From positions 66,133,824 through 66,197,823 of the forward strand of contig CM047807.1 in assembly GCA_026214975.1 (NCBI GenBank): DNA of 64,000 nt, given 5' to 3'. This DNA comes from Gentiana macrophylla (lineage: Eukaryota > Streptophyta > Magnoliopsida > Gentianales > Gentianaceae). A program made the position numbers and the translations under genes. Each line of letters starts with the position of its first letter. The stretch's first letter is position 1. This document shows positions 20,869 through 32,490 of the stretch, piece by piece. Under the pieces are notes generated by a model that saw only the letters and a list, made by a program, of their open reading frames with translations, had not been told where the DNA came from and ran no database searches.

Positions 20869-23384
20869 GTAGTCCAGTCCTTCCACATATGCAACATTCC
20901 TGATTGTTAATCCATTTCTCACAAGTGTGCCATATCCTCTTGTGTATCCAGGTGTATTCTTGTTGCCAAAATACACTCTTGGACCATCTTTTGCCACAAA
21001 ATTTGACAAACAGTGCTTATTCTTTGTCATATGTCTGGAACATCCACTGTCAAAATACCAGACACCCTACAAAACAAAGTGAATGCATTTTAGGTACCCA
21101 AACCTGTTTGGGTCCATAATGGTCAGTGGTAAGCATGACCCTTGGCAAGTTTCCATAAGGTCTTCTTTGAAATGTATCATAATTTGGTTCATACATGTAT
21201 TCTACACATCCATAAGGTCTAAGAATTGGTTGTGTTGGATTCACATATGCATTCTGGCATTTTGGAATATAATGCTGTTTAAAGTGATTTTTTTTGTTAG
21301 AGGCTCCAGGATAACCATAAGTTTGTTGTCTGTTAGGAATAGCCCTGTAATATGGAGTCTGCTGAGGTCTTGTATAAGTCCTCTGCTGAGCCCTCTGCTG
21401 ATTCCATTGCTCAGGTTTTACCCTAGCAGTTTGGTTATATCTGTTGTTTCTAACTGTAGGTACAGGAATATTCCAATCATCATCAGTAGGGAACAATCTA
21501 CCTTTCCCCCAGAGATAAGTATCCCTTGAATGATTAGCATTTTTGGGTTTAGGATTCTTATCCTTGGAATATTTCTGGTTTTTCCCTTTTTGTGGTCCAG
21601 CAGACTTGATAGTAGGTCTGCTATCAGCAGGTCTAGGAGGCACAGTAGTCCTATTTTTAGATTTAATCTTTTTATTAAGAGCTGTTGACTTCTTTGACTT
21701 CTGAGTTTGCTTCCTAGAAGCTTTCTCAGTAGGCTTTACTGCCTCAACAACCCTTTTGGGAGTTGGATCTAGTGCAGGCACAAACTTAGGACCAATTCTG
21801 GTACTAGGTTCAGTGACCTTACTGGTTCCACTCTTATTGGATTGTTGAGTTCCAAATCCAAGCCCTGTTCTATCACCATAAGGCTTTCCAGATTTGAATG
21901 CAGTGGAGGAACAAGATGGTTCAGCAGACTCAGCAGCTACTGAAAGTTCAACAGGCTTATGCTGATTATGTCTAACTTCTTTTTCCTTTCGTTTGAGAAT
22001 TCTTAATTCAGCATTTAATCTTTCAACTTCTGATTGAAGTGCTTCTTTTTCAGCCTTCACAATCTCATAACCAGATTGTATTATCCTTAGTTGATTAAGG
22101 ATGGCATCCAAAGATTCTTCATTGTCAGAATTTTTTGGATTTGAACCACAGGTTGATTCACAATCACTTCCAGCATGAGTGTTTATAGATATAGAATTGT
22201 ATACCTACTCTATTTCATCCGTATGAGCCGTTAAAGCATAATCTTCCAAATCAGAAACAAGTGCAGTATCATCAGATTCATTTCCCTTTTCTGATTCTAC
22301 TTCATATCCTGATTCATCTTCAGCAACCATAGCCTTCTTGCCATGTCTTCTTTGTTGACTTTTGGTATTCAGTAGGTCTAGACAGTCAGGTCTGAAATGT
22401 CCAGGTTTATTGCAATTAAAGCAAAGATAATCAGGTTCCTTTTTCTGTTTTAATTCAGGACAATCAGGTTTGAAGTGTCCTAGCTTCTTGCAATGATAGC
22501 ACAAGTAATCATTATCTTTCTTTGATTCATCCTTTTCTTCTTTTCACTGAATTTCTTTGTGAAATTCCTTGGAGAACCCTTTCCATTTTTCATCATCCTG
22601 ATTTTCTTGCTCATTAGGGAAATCTGCTCTTGCATCTCATCCAGTAGATCAGCTTGAGCTCCTGATGTCTCTTCTTGACGTGAAGCAGCCAATGCAGTGG
22701 CCTTTGGCTCTTATTTTTCAGTTTCAGGCATAAGCTTTTTGCTAAATTCATAGGCCTTAAGAAATGAAAACAGTTTGAAGGTGTCTTCTTCATGCAAACT
22801 CCTCATTTCTTCTATGGCAGTCACCTTCATCTCCCAACCTTCTTTTGCATGTAATGCTTCCAGGATTTTTGGGTTGATTTCTTCTTGTGAGTACTTCACA
22901 CTCAGTAGGGTGAGTTCATCCATGATTTCATTGAATCTTGATTCCATTTGTTCAATGGTTTCATTTGGTTTCATCTTGAACTCCTGGAACTTCTTCTTGG
23001 CCACACTGATCTTGTTCTTTTTGATTGCATCAGTGCCTTCACAGATTAATTGTAACTTGTCCCATAGTTCCTTTAAAGTCTTGAAATCTTTCACCTTCAT
23101 ATATATATTGCTATCCAAAGTTCTGTATATGATATCAATAGCATTATTATTGAGATTTGCTCTTTTTCTATCTTCAGCAGTCCATTCCCTTTTTGGTTTT
23201 GGAATGTACTGTGTCTCATCACCCATCATTCTTGACTTGGTAATCTCCAAAGTGGTCCATCCTCAAACACATCCATCATTTCATCATGTGTTGCAGCTAG
23301 ATAAGCCTGCATATGACATTTATACTCATCAAAACGATCTAAAGAACACATCAACATTTTTCTAGCATACTGGTTGTTATCCAT
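20869..23384 (-). pseudogene. gag and truncated protease of element 3
   Basis: Starts at the ATG 23384-23382 (MDNNQYARKML). A one-base frameshift near 23260 leads into the copia gag core (UBN2 type, with FQEFKMKPNETIEQMESRFN), which assembles the particle shell. Two intact CCHC zinc knuckles follow (CYHCKKLGHFKPDC and CFNCNKPGHFRPDC, about 22500-22380), then an acidic stretch, a coiled coil and a long basic Gln/Arg/Tyr-rich region. The protease begins with the Asp-Ser-Gly-Cys-Ser site (Asp near 21047) and is cut off at the deletion junction. A second frameshift lies near 22540. This gag has its knuckles in better condition than that of element 2. Confidence 0.85.
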
Positions 23385-23470
23385 GATGCAAAGCTTTGAA
23401 AATCAGTAACTTGAAAAAGGTTTCAAAATATTTTCACAAGCACAACAAGTAGGATTACTTCATAACAGAA

Positions 23471-23488
23471 GCACTGCTCTGATACCAA
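23471..23488 (-). promoter_or_regulatory. Primer binding site of element 3
   Basis: TTGGTATCAGAGCAGTGC on the minus strand, one base from the 5' LTR. It contains TGGTATCAGAGC, the complement of the 3' end of plant initiator tRNA-Met. Confidence 0.9.
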
Positions 23489-23489
23489 T

Positions 23490-25198
23490 TGTTGGTCCCT
23501 TGAAAAGGCTTTGGTTAAGTTTAGAGGGGGGGTTGAATAAACTTAACACGTAAAACTTTTTGGAGTTAACAAACTCAGCAACTTGAGCGACTGCGATGCT
23601 TGATGAGTCTGTGACTCTCGATAGTCTGCTTGATCGTTGAGTTTACTGAATTTGTGCAGCGGAAATATATCAAAAATTAAGCCTTATTACTTGTTGTTAA
23701 ATATGATACTAAGTATTAGATACTCAGTAGTGTATGTGTGTGAATTCAGTTGCTAGATTCAGTAGATTGATGTGTTAGATAAACTAAGTGCAGAATATAA
23801 ATGCAGAAAGTAAGTAGGTAGATTTTATAGTGGTTCCAGGTGGTGTAATCCTGTCAGTCCACTCTTCTCCTGTGATGTTGGAGGTAATTCACTAGAGATC
23901 TTTGATGTAGCAGTTACAAAAATCCCTAAGTTGCTTGTCCTTCACCACAAACTATGGTTTCAAACACTGAACACTTGGAACATGTAAGATTGCTGCTCCA
24001 AAGTCTTCCACTGGTCCTTGAAGCGTAGAATTGCCTCTTCACCAGCTCCACCACAAACAACAGTCTTTCACACCCAAAGATGCTTCACTTTATCTTCATG
24101 AGATTTCTTGTAAAAGAAAGATTGAATCAAGTAAGTGATTCACTTTCAAAGAGACTTGATCGAGATGATATGATCGAGATCTTGATGTCTTCAAGTGTGT
24201 AAACTTGATGTAGCTTGAATGCAGATTACACTTTGGAAGATATTCTCTCGGATCAAGAGCCTTATCTTTGAGTAGGTCGTGGTGTTTTTCTTGATTAGAA
24301 ATCGAAGCTCCGGATTATCTGTATTTTTCATTTAATGTTCATCACTTGTATCTGAATTAGGAGACCTCTATATATAGGTAGGAGTCCTTGTGACTTATGT
24401 TTGAAATTCAAATGTTGCCGTTTCAGATTTGTCTCCATCTTGACTTGCTTTTTCTAACTGTTGCTAGGACTGACACTGTCAGATTCCTTTTTGACAGTTT
24501 ATAGTCTGTCCACACTTTGACTTGTAAAAATTGGATAAAGGTCTGAATCTTTCCAACGTCCATTTGATCTTAACCATTGATTTGTTTGAAAAAATCAGAG
24601 ATTGTTAGCTATCCTTTTCTTTGTAATCTTCCAATGTAGCTTTTGATTAAATCGAAATATGTGTCCAGCAGGTTCCTGAGAACATAAGCCTACTGATATA
24701 CACATCAGTAAGTTTATCCTTATTATGCTGTGTTTAAAAACACTTCAACTTACTGTCTTTTATCTAACTTTTATTTATGAAGTTAGAATACACCTTTTTG
24801 CATATAACTAAGTTCCAATCATCACTTATCTTGTGGAACTTAGACCTTGTACACAAGGTATATGTAATCAGTTTAGGCCATCACAGACTTCCCTAAATTC
24901 TGATTCTATATCCTTGACTTTAATTACTAAGTTTGATCCCTTAGCCTTCAATTACTAAGTTTGAGCCCTCACTTTCAGCCTTCAAGAGTTCCCGACAAGT
25001 CTCATCGACTCAAATACCCTCATGATCTAGACTAGTCTGCTGATGTAAGTCAGCTGACCTTTTACAGTGCTTGTTTGATCAAACCTATACAAGATCAAAC
25101 TCTAATAAACCTATACATTTGATCTAGACATCTTTTTGCCTTTGCTCTATAACAGCTAGTCTAGCACTCATCACTAAAACATAAAAATAATTCCAACA
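23490..25198 (-). repeat. 5' LTR of element 3
   Basis: 1709 bases, TGTTGG to CCAACA, TATA region CTATATATAG at 24368-24377. It agrees closely with the partner LTR except in a window near 23575-23645 and at seven heptamer sites, for example near 24146, 24172, 24252 and 24982, where TCAGYAG is replaced by TCAAGAG, TCGAGAT or similar. Confidence 0.92.
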
Positions 25199-25203
25199 AG
25201 TTT
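25199..25203. repeat. Right target duplication of element 3 (AGTTT)
   Basis: Matches AGTGT at 16638-16642 with one difference. The interrupted pol of element 2 resumes immediately after it. Confidence 0.7.
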
Positions 25204-26620
25204 TACCAGCAGGGTGTTCAGCAGGGGCAGAGTCAGAAACCTTTAAGTCATTAATCCTTTCCAAAACATCAACACATTCTGGATCAGTGACTTGTTGATC
25301 CTCAGTAGGTTCTAAAGCTTCATCTTCCATTCCAGTGAACTTAGGTTTATCAAATACAACATGTATTGTTTCAGTGTCCTTTTGTTCAGAACCCTGAATG
25401 CCTTGCTGATAGAAGAGTATCCCAAGAAAATTCCATCATCTGATTTTGGTTGGAATGTCTTCAATTGCTCATTATGATTTAAAATAAAACATTTGCTTCC
25501 AAATGGATGGAAATAGGATATATTAGGTTTCCTTCCATTCCAAATCTTATAAGGTGTCTTCAGCAGCTTTTTGTTCATTGAGGTTCTGTATTGTGTATAG
25601 CATGCTGTATTGGCTGCTTCAGCCCAATATCTTTCAGGTAATAATACTTCACAAATCATTGTTCTCCATGCTTCTTTTAATGTTTTGTTTCTTCTTTCAG
25701 CAACCCCATTTTGCTGAGGTGTACCATCAGCAGCTAGTTGATGTAGCACACCATTTTGCTCACAATATTCTCTTATAACTTTATTGAGAAATTCAGTACC
25801 CTTGTCTGATCTGATCTTCACTACTGTCAAACTTGGCTCATTTTGTAATCTCTTCAAAATTTCAGACATCTTTTGAAGTGTTTCACTTTTCTTGTTCATG
25901 AATACAACCCAAGTGTATCTTGAATAATCATCCACAACTACTAAAGTGTACTTCTTTCATGTTACACTTGTTGTTGTTACTGGTCCAAAATGATCCATGT
26001 GCATCAGCTCCAAAACTCTTTTATTTGATTGCTTAGTCTTTGACTTGAAGCTTGATTTTGTTTGTTTACCTTGCTGACAGGCATCACATATAGCATCCTT
26101 CTTGAATGTGATCTCAGGTAAACCAACCACCAGTTTCCTCTTCACCAACTGATTGATATCATCAAAATTTAGATGTTTTAAGTTCTTATGTCATAACCAA
26201 TTGAGTTCAGACTTGGTATGCACAATTAGGCAAGTTTCTGGATCAGCAGTAGACCAATCCACAACATACATGTTTTATTCTCTTCTTCCAGCCAACACAA
26301 CTTGATCACCTCTTTCACTAATGACAATACATGTGTTTTTGCCAATAGTGACCTTGTAACCCATGTCACAAAACTGTCCAGTGCTCAATAGGTTGTAGTC
26401 CAGTCCTTCCACAAATGCAACATTCCTGATTGTTAATCCATTTCTCACAAGTGTGCCATATCCTCTTGTGTATCTTGGTGTATTATTGTTGCCAAAATTC
26501 ACTCTTGGACCATCCTTTGCCGCAAAATTTGACAAACAGTGCTTATTCTTTGTCATATGTCTGGAACATCCACTGTCAAAGTACCAGACACCCTACAAAA
26601 CAAAGTTAATGAATTTTAGG
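25204..26620 (-). pseudogene. Protease and integrase of element 2 (pol, 5' part)
   Basis: On the minus strand the protease has the active-site run FDSGCSRHMT (Asp near 26577). The GAG-pre-integrase zinc region follows (CDACQQGKQTKSSF, near 26090). The integrase core has the catalytic Asp in DDYSRYTWV, the second Asp in RSDKGTEFL and the Glu in NGVAERRNKTL, so the DDE set is present. The C-terminal part (GSKCFILNH, FRVLNKRTLK) runs toward the linker, which element 3 interrupts at 25198. Integrase inserts element cDNA into chromosomal DNA. Stops near 26195 and 26278 and a frameshift near 25360 break the frame. Confidence 0.88.
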
Positions 26621-28821
26621 TACCCAAAACTGTTTGGGTCCATAGTGATCAGGGGTAAGCATGACCCTTGGCAAATTTCCATAAGGCCTTTTTTGAAAAG
26701 TGTTATACTTTTGTTCATACATGTATTCTACACATCCATAAGGTCTAACATTTTGTTGTGTAGGACTCACATATGATTTCTGGCCTTTTGGTATGTAATG
26801 CTATTTAGAGTGATTTCTATTATTAGAAGCACCATCATAACTATTAGTTTGCTGTCTGTTAGGAATAGCCCTGTAATATGAAGTCTGCTGAGGTCTCTGC
26901 TGAGGTCTTATGTAAGTCCTATGCTGATTCCATTGCTGAGGTTTTACCCTAGCAGTATGGTTATATCTGTTATTTCTAGCAGTAGGAGCAGGAATATTAC
27001 AATCATCATCAGTAGGGAACAGTCTACCTTTCCCCCTGAGATAAGTATCCCATGAATGATTAACATTTTTAGGTTTAGGATTCTTATCTTTGGAATATTT
27101 CTGATTTTTACCCTTTTTTGGTCCAGCAGACTTGGTAGCAGGTCTGCTATATACAGGTCTAGAAGGTACAACAGTCCTACTTTTAGATTTATTCTTTTTG
27201 TTAGGTGTTGTTGACCTTTTTGACTTTTGATTTTGCTTCCTTGAAGTTTTCTCAGCAGGCTTTACTGCCCCAGCAACCTTTTTGGTGGTTGGATCTTGTA
27301 CAGGCACAAACTTAGGACCAATTATGGTACTAGGTTCAGTAACCTTGCTGGATCCACTCTTATTGGATTGTTGAGTTCTAAATCCAAGGCCTGTTCTATC
27401 ACCATAAGGCTTTCCAGATTAGAAAGCAGTGAAGGAACAAGATTGTTCAGCAGATTCAGAAGCTAGTGAATGTACAGCAGGCTTATGCTGATTCTGACCA
27501 ATTTCTTTTTCTTTACCTTTGAGATTCCTTAATTCAGCTTTTAACATTTCAACTTCTGTTTGAAGAGCTTCTTTTTCAGCCTTCACAACCTCATAACCAG
27601 ATTGTATTATCCTCATTTGATTAAGGATGACATCCAAAGTTTCTTCATTGTTAGAATTTTTAGGATTTGAACCTCAAGTTGATTCACAACCACTTTTAGC
27701 CGGAGTGTTTAAAGATACAAAATTGTATGCCTCCTCTGTTTCATCCATATTTGCAATTAAAGCATAATCATCCATATCAGAAACAAGTGCAGTATCATCA
27801 GGTTCATTTCCTTTTTCTGATTCTACTTCATATCCTAATTCATCTTCAGCAACCATGGCTTTCTTGCCAGATCTTTTTATTGACTTTTGCTCTTCAGTAG
27901 GTCTAGACAATCAGGTCTGAAATGTCCAGGCTTGTTGCAATTGAAGCAAAGATAATCATGTTCCTTCTTCTATTTTAGTTTAGGACAGTCAGGTTTGAAG
28001 TGTCCTGGTTTTTCCATTGATAGCACAAGTAGTCATTGTCTTTCTTGGATTCTTCCTTCTTCTTTTCACCAAACTTCTTTGTGAAATTCCTTGGAGAACC
28101 CCTTCCATTTTTCATCATTCTGATTTTCTTGCTCAGTGGTCTTTGGTTCTTCTTTTTCATTTTTAGGTACAAGTTTCTTACTGAATTCATAGGCCTTGAG
28201 ATCTGAAAACAATTTTAAAGTGTCCTTTTCATGTAGACTTCTCATTTCTTCTATGGCAGTCACCTTCATCTCCCAAACTTCTTTTGCAAATAAAACTTCT
28301 AGAATTTTTGAATTTATTTCTTCTTTTGAATACTTTACACACAGTATGGTGAGTTCATCCATGGTTGCATTGAATCTTGACTCCATTTGTTCAATAGTTT
28401 CATTTGGTTTCATTTTGAACTCCTGGAACTTCTTCTTTACCACACTATTCTTGTTCTTCTCGATTGTATCAGTGCCTTCACAGATTAATTGCAACTTATC
28501 CCAAAGTTCTTTTGTAGTCTTGCAATCTTTCACTTTCATGTACATATTGCTATCCAAGGTTCTGTATATGATATCAATAGCAATGTTGTTGAGGTTTTCT
28601 CTTTTTTTATCTTCAGCATTCCATTCTCTTTTTGGTTTTGGAATGTACTGTGTTTCACAATCTACAGTTATTGCCTTTGTAATTTCCAGTGGTCAATCAG
28701 TCAGAACATCCATCATCTCATCATGTGTTGCAGCTAGAAAAGCCTGCATACGACGTTTATACTCATCAAAACGATCTAAAGAACACATCAACATTGTTCT
28801 AGCATACTGATTGTTATCCAT
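26621..28821 (-). pseudogene. gag of element 2
   Basis: Start ATG at 28821-28819 (MDNNQYARTMLM). Gag core of the UBN2 type with FQEFKMKPNETIEQMESRFN, one early TGA stop near 28694, then the zinc-knuckle region. The first knuckle has lost its leading CxxC (only GHFKPDC remains, near 27990); the second, CFNCNKPGHFRPDC near 27930, is intact. Next come an acidic stretch, a coiled coil (EKEALQTEVEMLKAELRNLK, about 27580) and a basic Gln/Arg/Tyr-rich tail (27307-26801) likely to bind RNA. It forms the particle shell and packages the genome. Stops and frameshifts near 28065 and 27965 make this copy defective. Confidence 0.82.
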
Positions 28822-28908
28822 GATGCAAAGCTTTGAAAATCAGAGACTTGAAAATGTTTTCAATGTATTTTCACAAGCACAACAAGTAGGGTTACTTCAA
28901 AACAGAAG

Positions 28909-28925
28909 CACTGCTCCGATACCAA
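28909..28925 (-). promoter_or_regulatory. Primer binding site of element 2
   Basis: TTGGTATCGGAGCAGTG on the minus strand next to the 5' LTR, an initiator tRNA-Met site with one A to G change relative to element 3. Element 8 has the same G variant. Confidence 0.88.
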
Positions 28926-28926
28926 T

Positions 28927-30634
28927 TGTTGGTCCCTTGAAAAAGGCTTTGGTTAAGTTTAGAGGGGGGGCGAATAAACTTAACACTTAAAACTTTTGGA
29001 GTTAACAAACTCAGCAAGTTCAGTAGCCTGCTGACTGCTCTGTAGTCTGTTGACCACTCATTAGTCTGCTGACTATTGATTTTTCTGAATTTGTTGCAGC
29101 GGAATATATTCAAGTTAAGCCTTATTACTTGTTCTTAAAATATGATACCAAGTATCAGATACTTAGTTGTGTAAGTGTGTGATTCAGTTGCTAGTTTCAG
29201 TAGATTGATGTGCTAAATGTACTAAATGCAGAATGTAAATGCAGAAAGTAAGTAGGCAAGTTTTATAGTGGTTCCTGGTGGTGTAATCCTGTCAGTCCAC
29301 TCTTCTCCTGTGATGTTGGAGGTAATTCACTAGAGATCCTTGAGGTAGCAGTTACAAAAATCTCTAAGTTATCTGTCCTTCACAAATAACCATGGCTTCA
29401 CAAACTGAACACTTGGAACAGGTAAGATTGCTGCTCCAATGTCTTTCACTGGTCCTTGAAGGGTAGGATTGCCTCTTCACCAGCTCCACCACAAACAACA
29501 GTTCTTGACACCCTAGGATGCTTCTCTGTCTTCAGCAGGTTTCTTGTAAAAGAAAGTTTGAATCAAGTAAATGATTCAACAGTCAGTAGCTTGATCAGGA
29601 CGATATGATCAGCAGCTTGGATTCTTCAAGTGTGTAAACTTGTTGTAGCTTGATAACATATTACACTTGATGAAGTTTACTGGATCAGTGGCTTTAAGTT
29701 CAGTAGGGTCAGTAGGGTGACTTCTTGATAAGAATCTGAAGCTCAGGATTATCTGTTGTTTTTCTCTCAAAAATCAACATCATTTTCTTTAACAGGGGTC
29801 TTCTATTTACAGGTGAGAATCCTTGTAACTTATGTTTAAAATTCAAACATAGCCGTTTCAGATTTGCCCCATCTTGACTTGCTTTCTTTCCCTGTACATA
29901 GTACTGACACTGTCAGTTTACTTTTTGTCAGATTTCAGAATGTCCACCCTTTGACTTGTATCCATTGGATAAACCTTTGTTTCTTTCCAACGTCCCTTTA
30001 ATCTTAGCCATTTATTTGTTGACAAAACCAAGAGTTGTTATCTATCCTTTTCCTTGTAATCTTCCAATGTAACCTTTGATTAAATCGAAATATATGTTCA
30101 GCAGGCACCTGTGAATATAAGTCTGCTGAAATACATATCAGTCAGCTGATCCAAGGTTGCTATGTTTATAAAACACTGCAGCTGATTTCTCTTATATCTA
30201 ACTTTTCATTATTAAGTTAGATTACCCCATTATGATCATAACTAAGTTCCAATCACCACTTAATATTTTGGACTTAGACCTTGTACACAAGGTATTTGCA
30301 ATCAGTTTAGGTAATCACCGACTTCCCTAAATTCTGATTTCATATCCTTGACATTAAATACAAAGTTTGATCCCTTAGCCTTCAATAACTGAGTTTGAGC
30401 CCTCAGCCTTCAGTCTTCAGCAATTTCCTAAACTAGTCTACTGACTCAGGTACCCTACTGATCTAGACAGGTCTACTGATGAAAGTCAGCTGACCTTTTA
30501 CAGTGCTTTTTTGATTAAACCTATATAAAGATTAAACTCTAATAAGCCTATACATTTGATCTACACATATTTTTCCCTTTGCTCTATAATAGCTAGTCTG
30601 GCACTCATCACTAAAACTTAAAATAAGTCCAACA
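28927..30634 (-). repeat. 5' LTR of element 2
   Basis: 1708 bases, ending at the GTTCC duplication. The 19-base tandem units are at 29022-29078. The promoter site at 29803-29812 reads CTGTAAATAG on the minus strand, a change of TATAAA to TGTAAA that would weaken transcription from this promoter copy. Confidence 0.92.
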
Positions 30635-30639
30635 GTTCC
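30635..30639. repeat. Right target site duplication of element 2 (GTTCC)
   Basis: Second copy of GTTCC. The following CTCAGTTATTC continues the 5' LTR of element 1 that stopped at 8417. Confidence 0.9.
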
Positions 30640-30992
30640 CTCAGTTATTCATCTTCTAGATAAGTCAACTGAGTCTGTGTCCCTCAGTGAACTTACCTTC
30701 TTCAGTTTCGATTGAACTTCAGTTTTAGGTTCTAAGTGACATCTGCAGTTTAAGTCATTAACTAGTTTTCTAGATGATTTCAAGTTCTCAGTTTTATAAC
30801 TCTAACTATTACAGTGCTTGTCTGATATAACCTATACAATTATCAAACTCTAATAAATCCTATACATTTAGTTTTAAACATCTTTTAGCTTTTCACTATA
30901 ACAGCTAGCCTCAGTACATCATCATTAAGGTGAAAAAAAACAGTTAATTAAATAAAGGTGAATCATCATCAAAACACAAATTATATTTAACA
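30640..30992 (-). repeat. 5' LTR of element 1, second part
   Basis: The continuation of 6968-8417. Its end (ATTTAACA) corresponds to the end of the 3' LTR at 2157. Joined to the first part without the duplicated GTTCC it gives an LTR of about 1.8 kb, close to the 1698-base partner. Confidence 0.85.
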
Positions 30993-31509
30993 GGGGTGGT
31001 TATCTGCCATTAGGCATAAGGTGGGGCTCATTGCCCTTAATTTTTTACTTTATATGTCTTACATTAATGTTGGGTCAACTACTAGGATGACACATGGCCG
31101 AGGGCTAGTCCGACCTACGTCATAATCCCCAGATCTAACTGATCTCTCCGAGATAGTTTGGATCTGTCGGGGATGTAGCTTGGCTCGGTCATCCTGGACT
31201 TGCATATTTTTGATCATACGCTGCCAGCTAGCATGAGTCCGTTATAAATGACTCATGATTCAAGTAGTTTTCTCACCCACTCATTTTGAATTGGATAGTA
31301 TCCTCGAGGACTTGTCGGGGGGTTATAACCCTCATCATATCAGACGTTCTCTCTTACCATTGCCATTAAAAGAAAAGATTGAAGTCCTCTCGCCCCTTGC
31401 TATTCCTTTCTTCTTTCCTCAGAATTTTTGCAAGTAAGTCATATATTCTTCCCTTGTCTACTTTGATATACTCAATTCGTTTTCTTTGTAAAAGAGTTTC
31501 TTTGTTCCG
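30993..31509 (+). other. Noncoding DNA upstream of a gypsy-type gag remnant
   Basis: No ORF with a recognisable product. GC content is higher than in the LTRs on either side. By position it may be the leader or part of an LTR of the gypsy-type element whose gag follows, but I see no clear LTR terminus. A GTAAGT at about 31433 could be a splice donor; this is unproven. Confidence 0.35.
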
Positions 31510-31778
31510 CCATAGCCCTAGAAATTCCCATTGCCGCCATAGGTAGTGAAGGTGTCAAATCAATCCAATCTCACCAAGATTTGGACGATATTTACAATAC
31601 ATACGATATATATGTGGAGAGGTATGCCCCTAGGCTCCCTTCTGACCCTCACAACTTTGCACACAAACCACCAGAGGGATTCTACACCGTTCATAAGGAG
31701 CACTTTGAAATTGATCTTAGGCTTCCCCTGTGTCCGGCTTATACAGGTGTACTTCATTTTTACAGGCTAGGGACCGCC
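31510..31778 (+). pseudogene. Gypsy-type gag N-terminal domain, part 1
   Basis: Encodes YAPRLPSDPHNFAHKPPEGF and FEIDLRLPLCPAYTG, the hallmark of the plant domain known as putative gypsy type transposon (Pfam PF04195, recalled, not searched). It is found near the N-terminus of some Ty3/gypsy gag-like proteins and its job is not well established. The frame ends at a stop where hAT inserted (GGACCGCC, 31771-31778) and resumes at 36577 on the other side. No start is assigned because the upstream reading is broken. Confidence 0.7.
31771..31778. repeat. Left target duplication of the hAT element (GGACCGCC)
   Basis: Eight bases repeated exactly at 36569-36576. Eight is the standard target length for hAT transposases. 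Confidence 0.95.
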
Positions 31779-31789
31779 TAGACCTGGCC

Positions 31790-31965
31790 ACGGTTAACCG
31801 GAACCGCCGGTTGGAACCGGAACTGGCGGTTTGGTCAACCGCCGGTTTGCCGGTTTGTTGCCGGTTTGATATATTTGGAACCGAAACCGGAACCGGAACC
31901 GCCTGTTGGAACCGGATTTTTTGAACCGGCCGGAACCGGAACCGGAATCGTCCAACGGCTATTTT
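31790..31965 (+). repeat. Left subterminal repeat array of the hAT element
   Basis: Tight cluster of CCGG-centred words (CCGGAACCG, ACCGCCGGTT, CCGGTTTG) in both orientations. Such subterminal arrays bind the zinc finger of Ac-like transposases in known hAT elements; binding here is inferred. Confidence 0.7.
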
Positions 31966-32490
31966 CTGGAAACGGCTATATAATTTTATTTTATTTTTCC
32001 AAACTCCTCCAAAAAATTTCTATAAATACCACCCATTTCATACAAAAATTCCTACACAAATCTCTATATCTCAATTCTTAAATCTTCTACTCAATTCTTA
32101 CATCTTCTATTCAATTCTTTGATTATCAAGTTTGTTTAGTTGTTAAAAACAACCATCAAATTTACATTACGATACCGATTTTTGAAGTTGTTCTGATTTA
32201 ATCGTTACTTCAATACGGTTTTAGTTATAAGTAAATTTGGTTTTGTATTTTATTCAACTAATTTTTTTACAAGTGTAAAAAAAAATTCAATTTTATAATC
32301 AAATTTACTTTACTAGACCGAAATTTGAAGTTGTTCTGATTTAATCGTTATTTCAATTCGGTTTTAGTTATAAGTAAAATTGGTTAGTTAAATTAAAAAA
32401 AATTTATAACCATTATATGTAATTTAGATTTAAATCAAATTTACTTTACTTAATTTTTTTTATAACCGCTATATATAATTTTGATTTTTT

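Larger units (their letters stand above)
16643..25198 (-). mobile_element. Element 3: pol-deleted SIRE-like element nested in element 2
   Basis: An 8,556-base minus-strand element with LTRs at 16643-18355 and 23490-25198, a primer site and a polypurine tract. The interior holds gag, the start of protease, then directly the extra 3' ORF. GAG-pre-integrase, integrase, RT and RNase H are absent. The join is at 20863-20868. All sites needed in cis for reverse transcription and integration are present, so it could have moved as a non-autonomous element helped by a full copy, or it may have been deleted after insertion. Subfamily match to element 2 is close. Confidence 0.92.
8418..30634 (-). mobile_element. 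Element 2: SIRE-like copia retrotransposon, itself split by element 3
   Basis: A minus-strand element bounded by two 1708-base LTRs (8418-10125 and 28927-30634) and flanked by GTTCC duplications. It inserted into the 5' LTR of element 1. Its own order from the 5' LTR is primer site, gag, protease, integrase, RT, RNase H, untranslated spacer, long extra ORF, polypurine tract and 3' LTR. Element 3 (8.56 kb) interrupts it between integrase and RT; without it the element is about 13.7 kb, which is long for copia and fits the SIRE/Maximus lineage. Gag and pol carry stops and frameshifts and the RT active site is changed, so this copy is not autonomous now. Confidence 0.92.
460..30992 (-). mobile_element. 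Element 1: old SIRE-like Ty1/copia retrotransposon, split by element 2
   Basis: A minus-strand LTR retrotransposon. Its 3' LTR is at 460-2157 and its 5' LTR starts at 6968, is interrupted at 8417 by element 2, and resumes at 30640-30992. Both LTRs run TGTTRG to TAACA. A polypurine tract adjoins the 3' LTR and an initiator tRNA-Met primer site adjoins the 5' LTR. The interior is only about 4.8 kb: gag, protease and the integrase core are gone, leaving the integrase tail, RT, RNase H and a decayed extra ORF. The lineage call rests on the RT signatures and the long post-RNase H ORF. No matching target duplication is visible (TTGAT on the left, GGGGT on the right). Confidence 0.85.
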
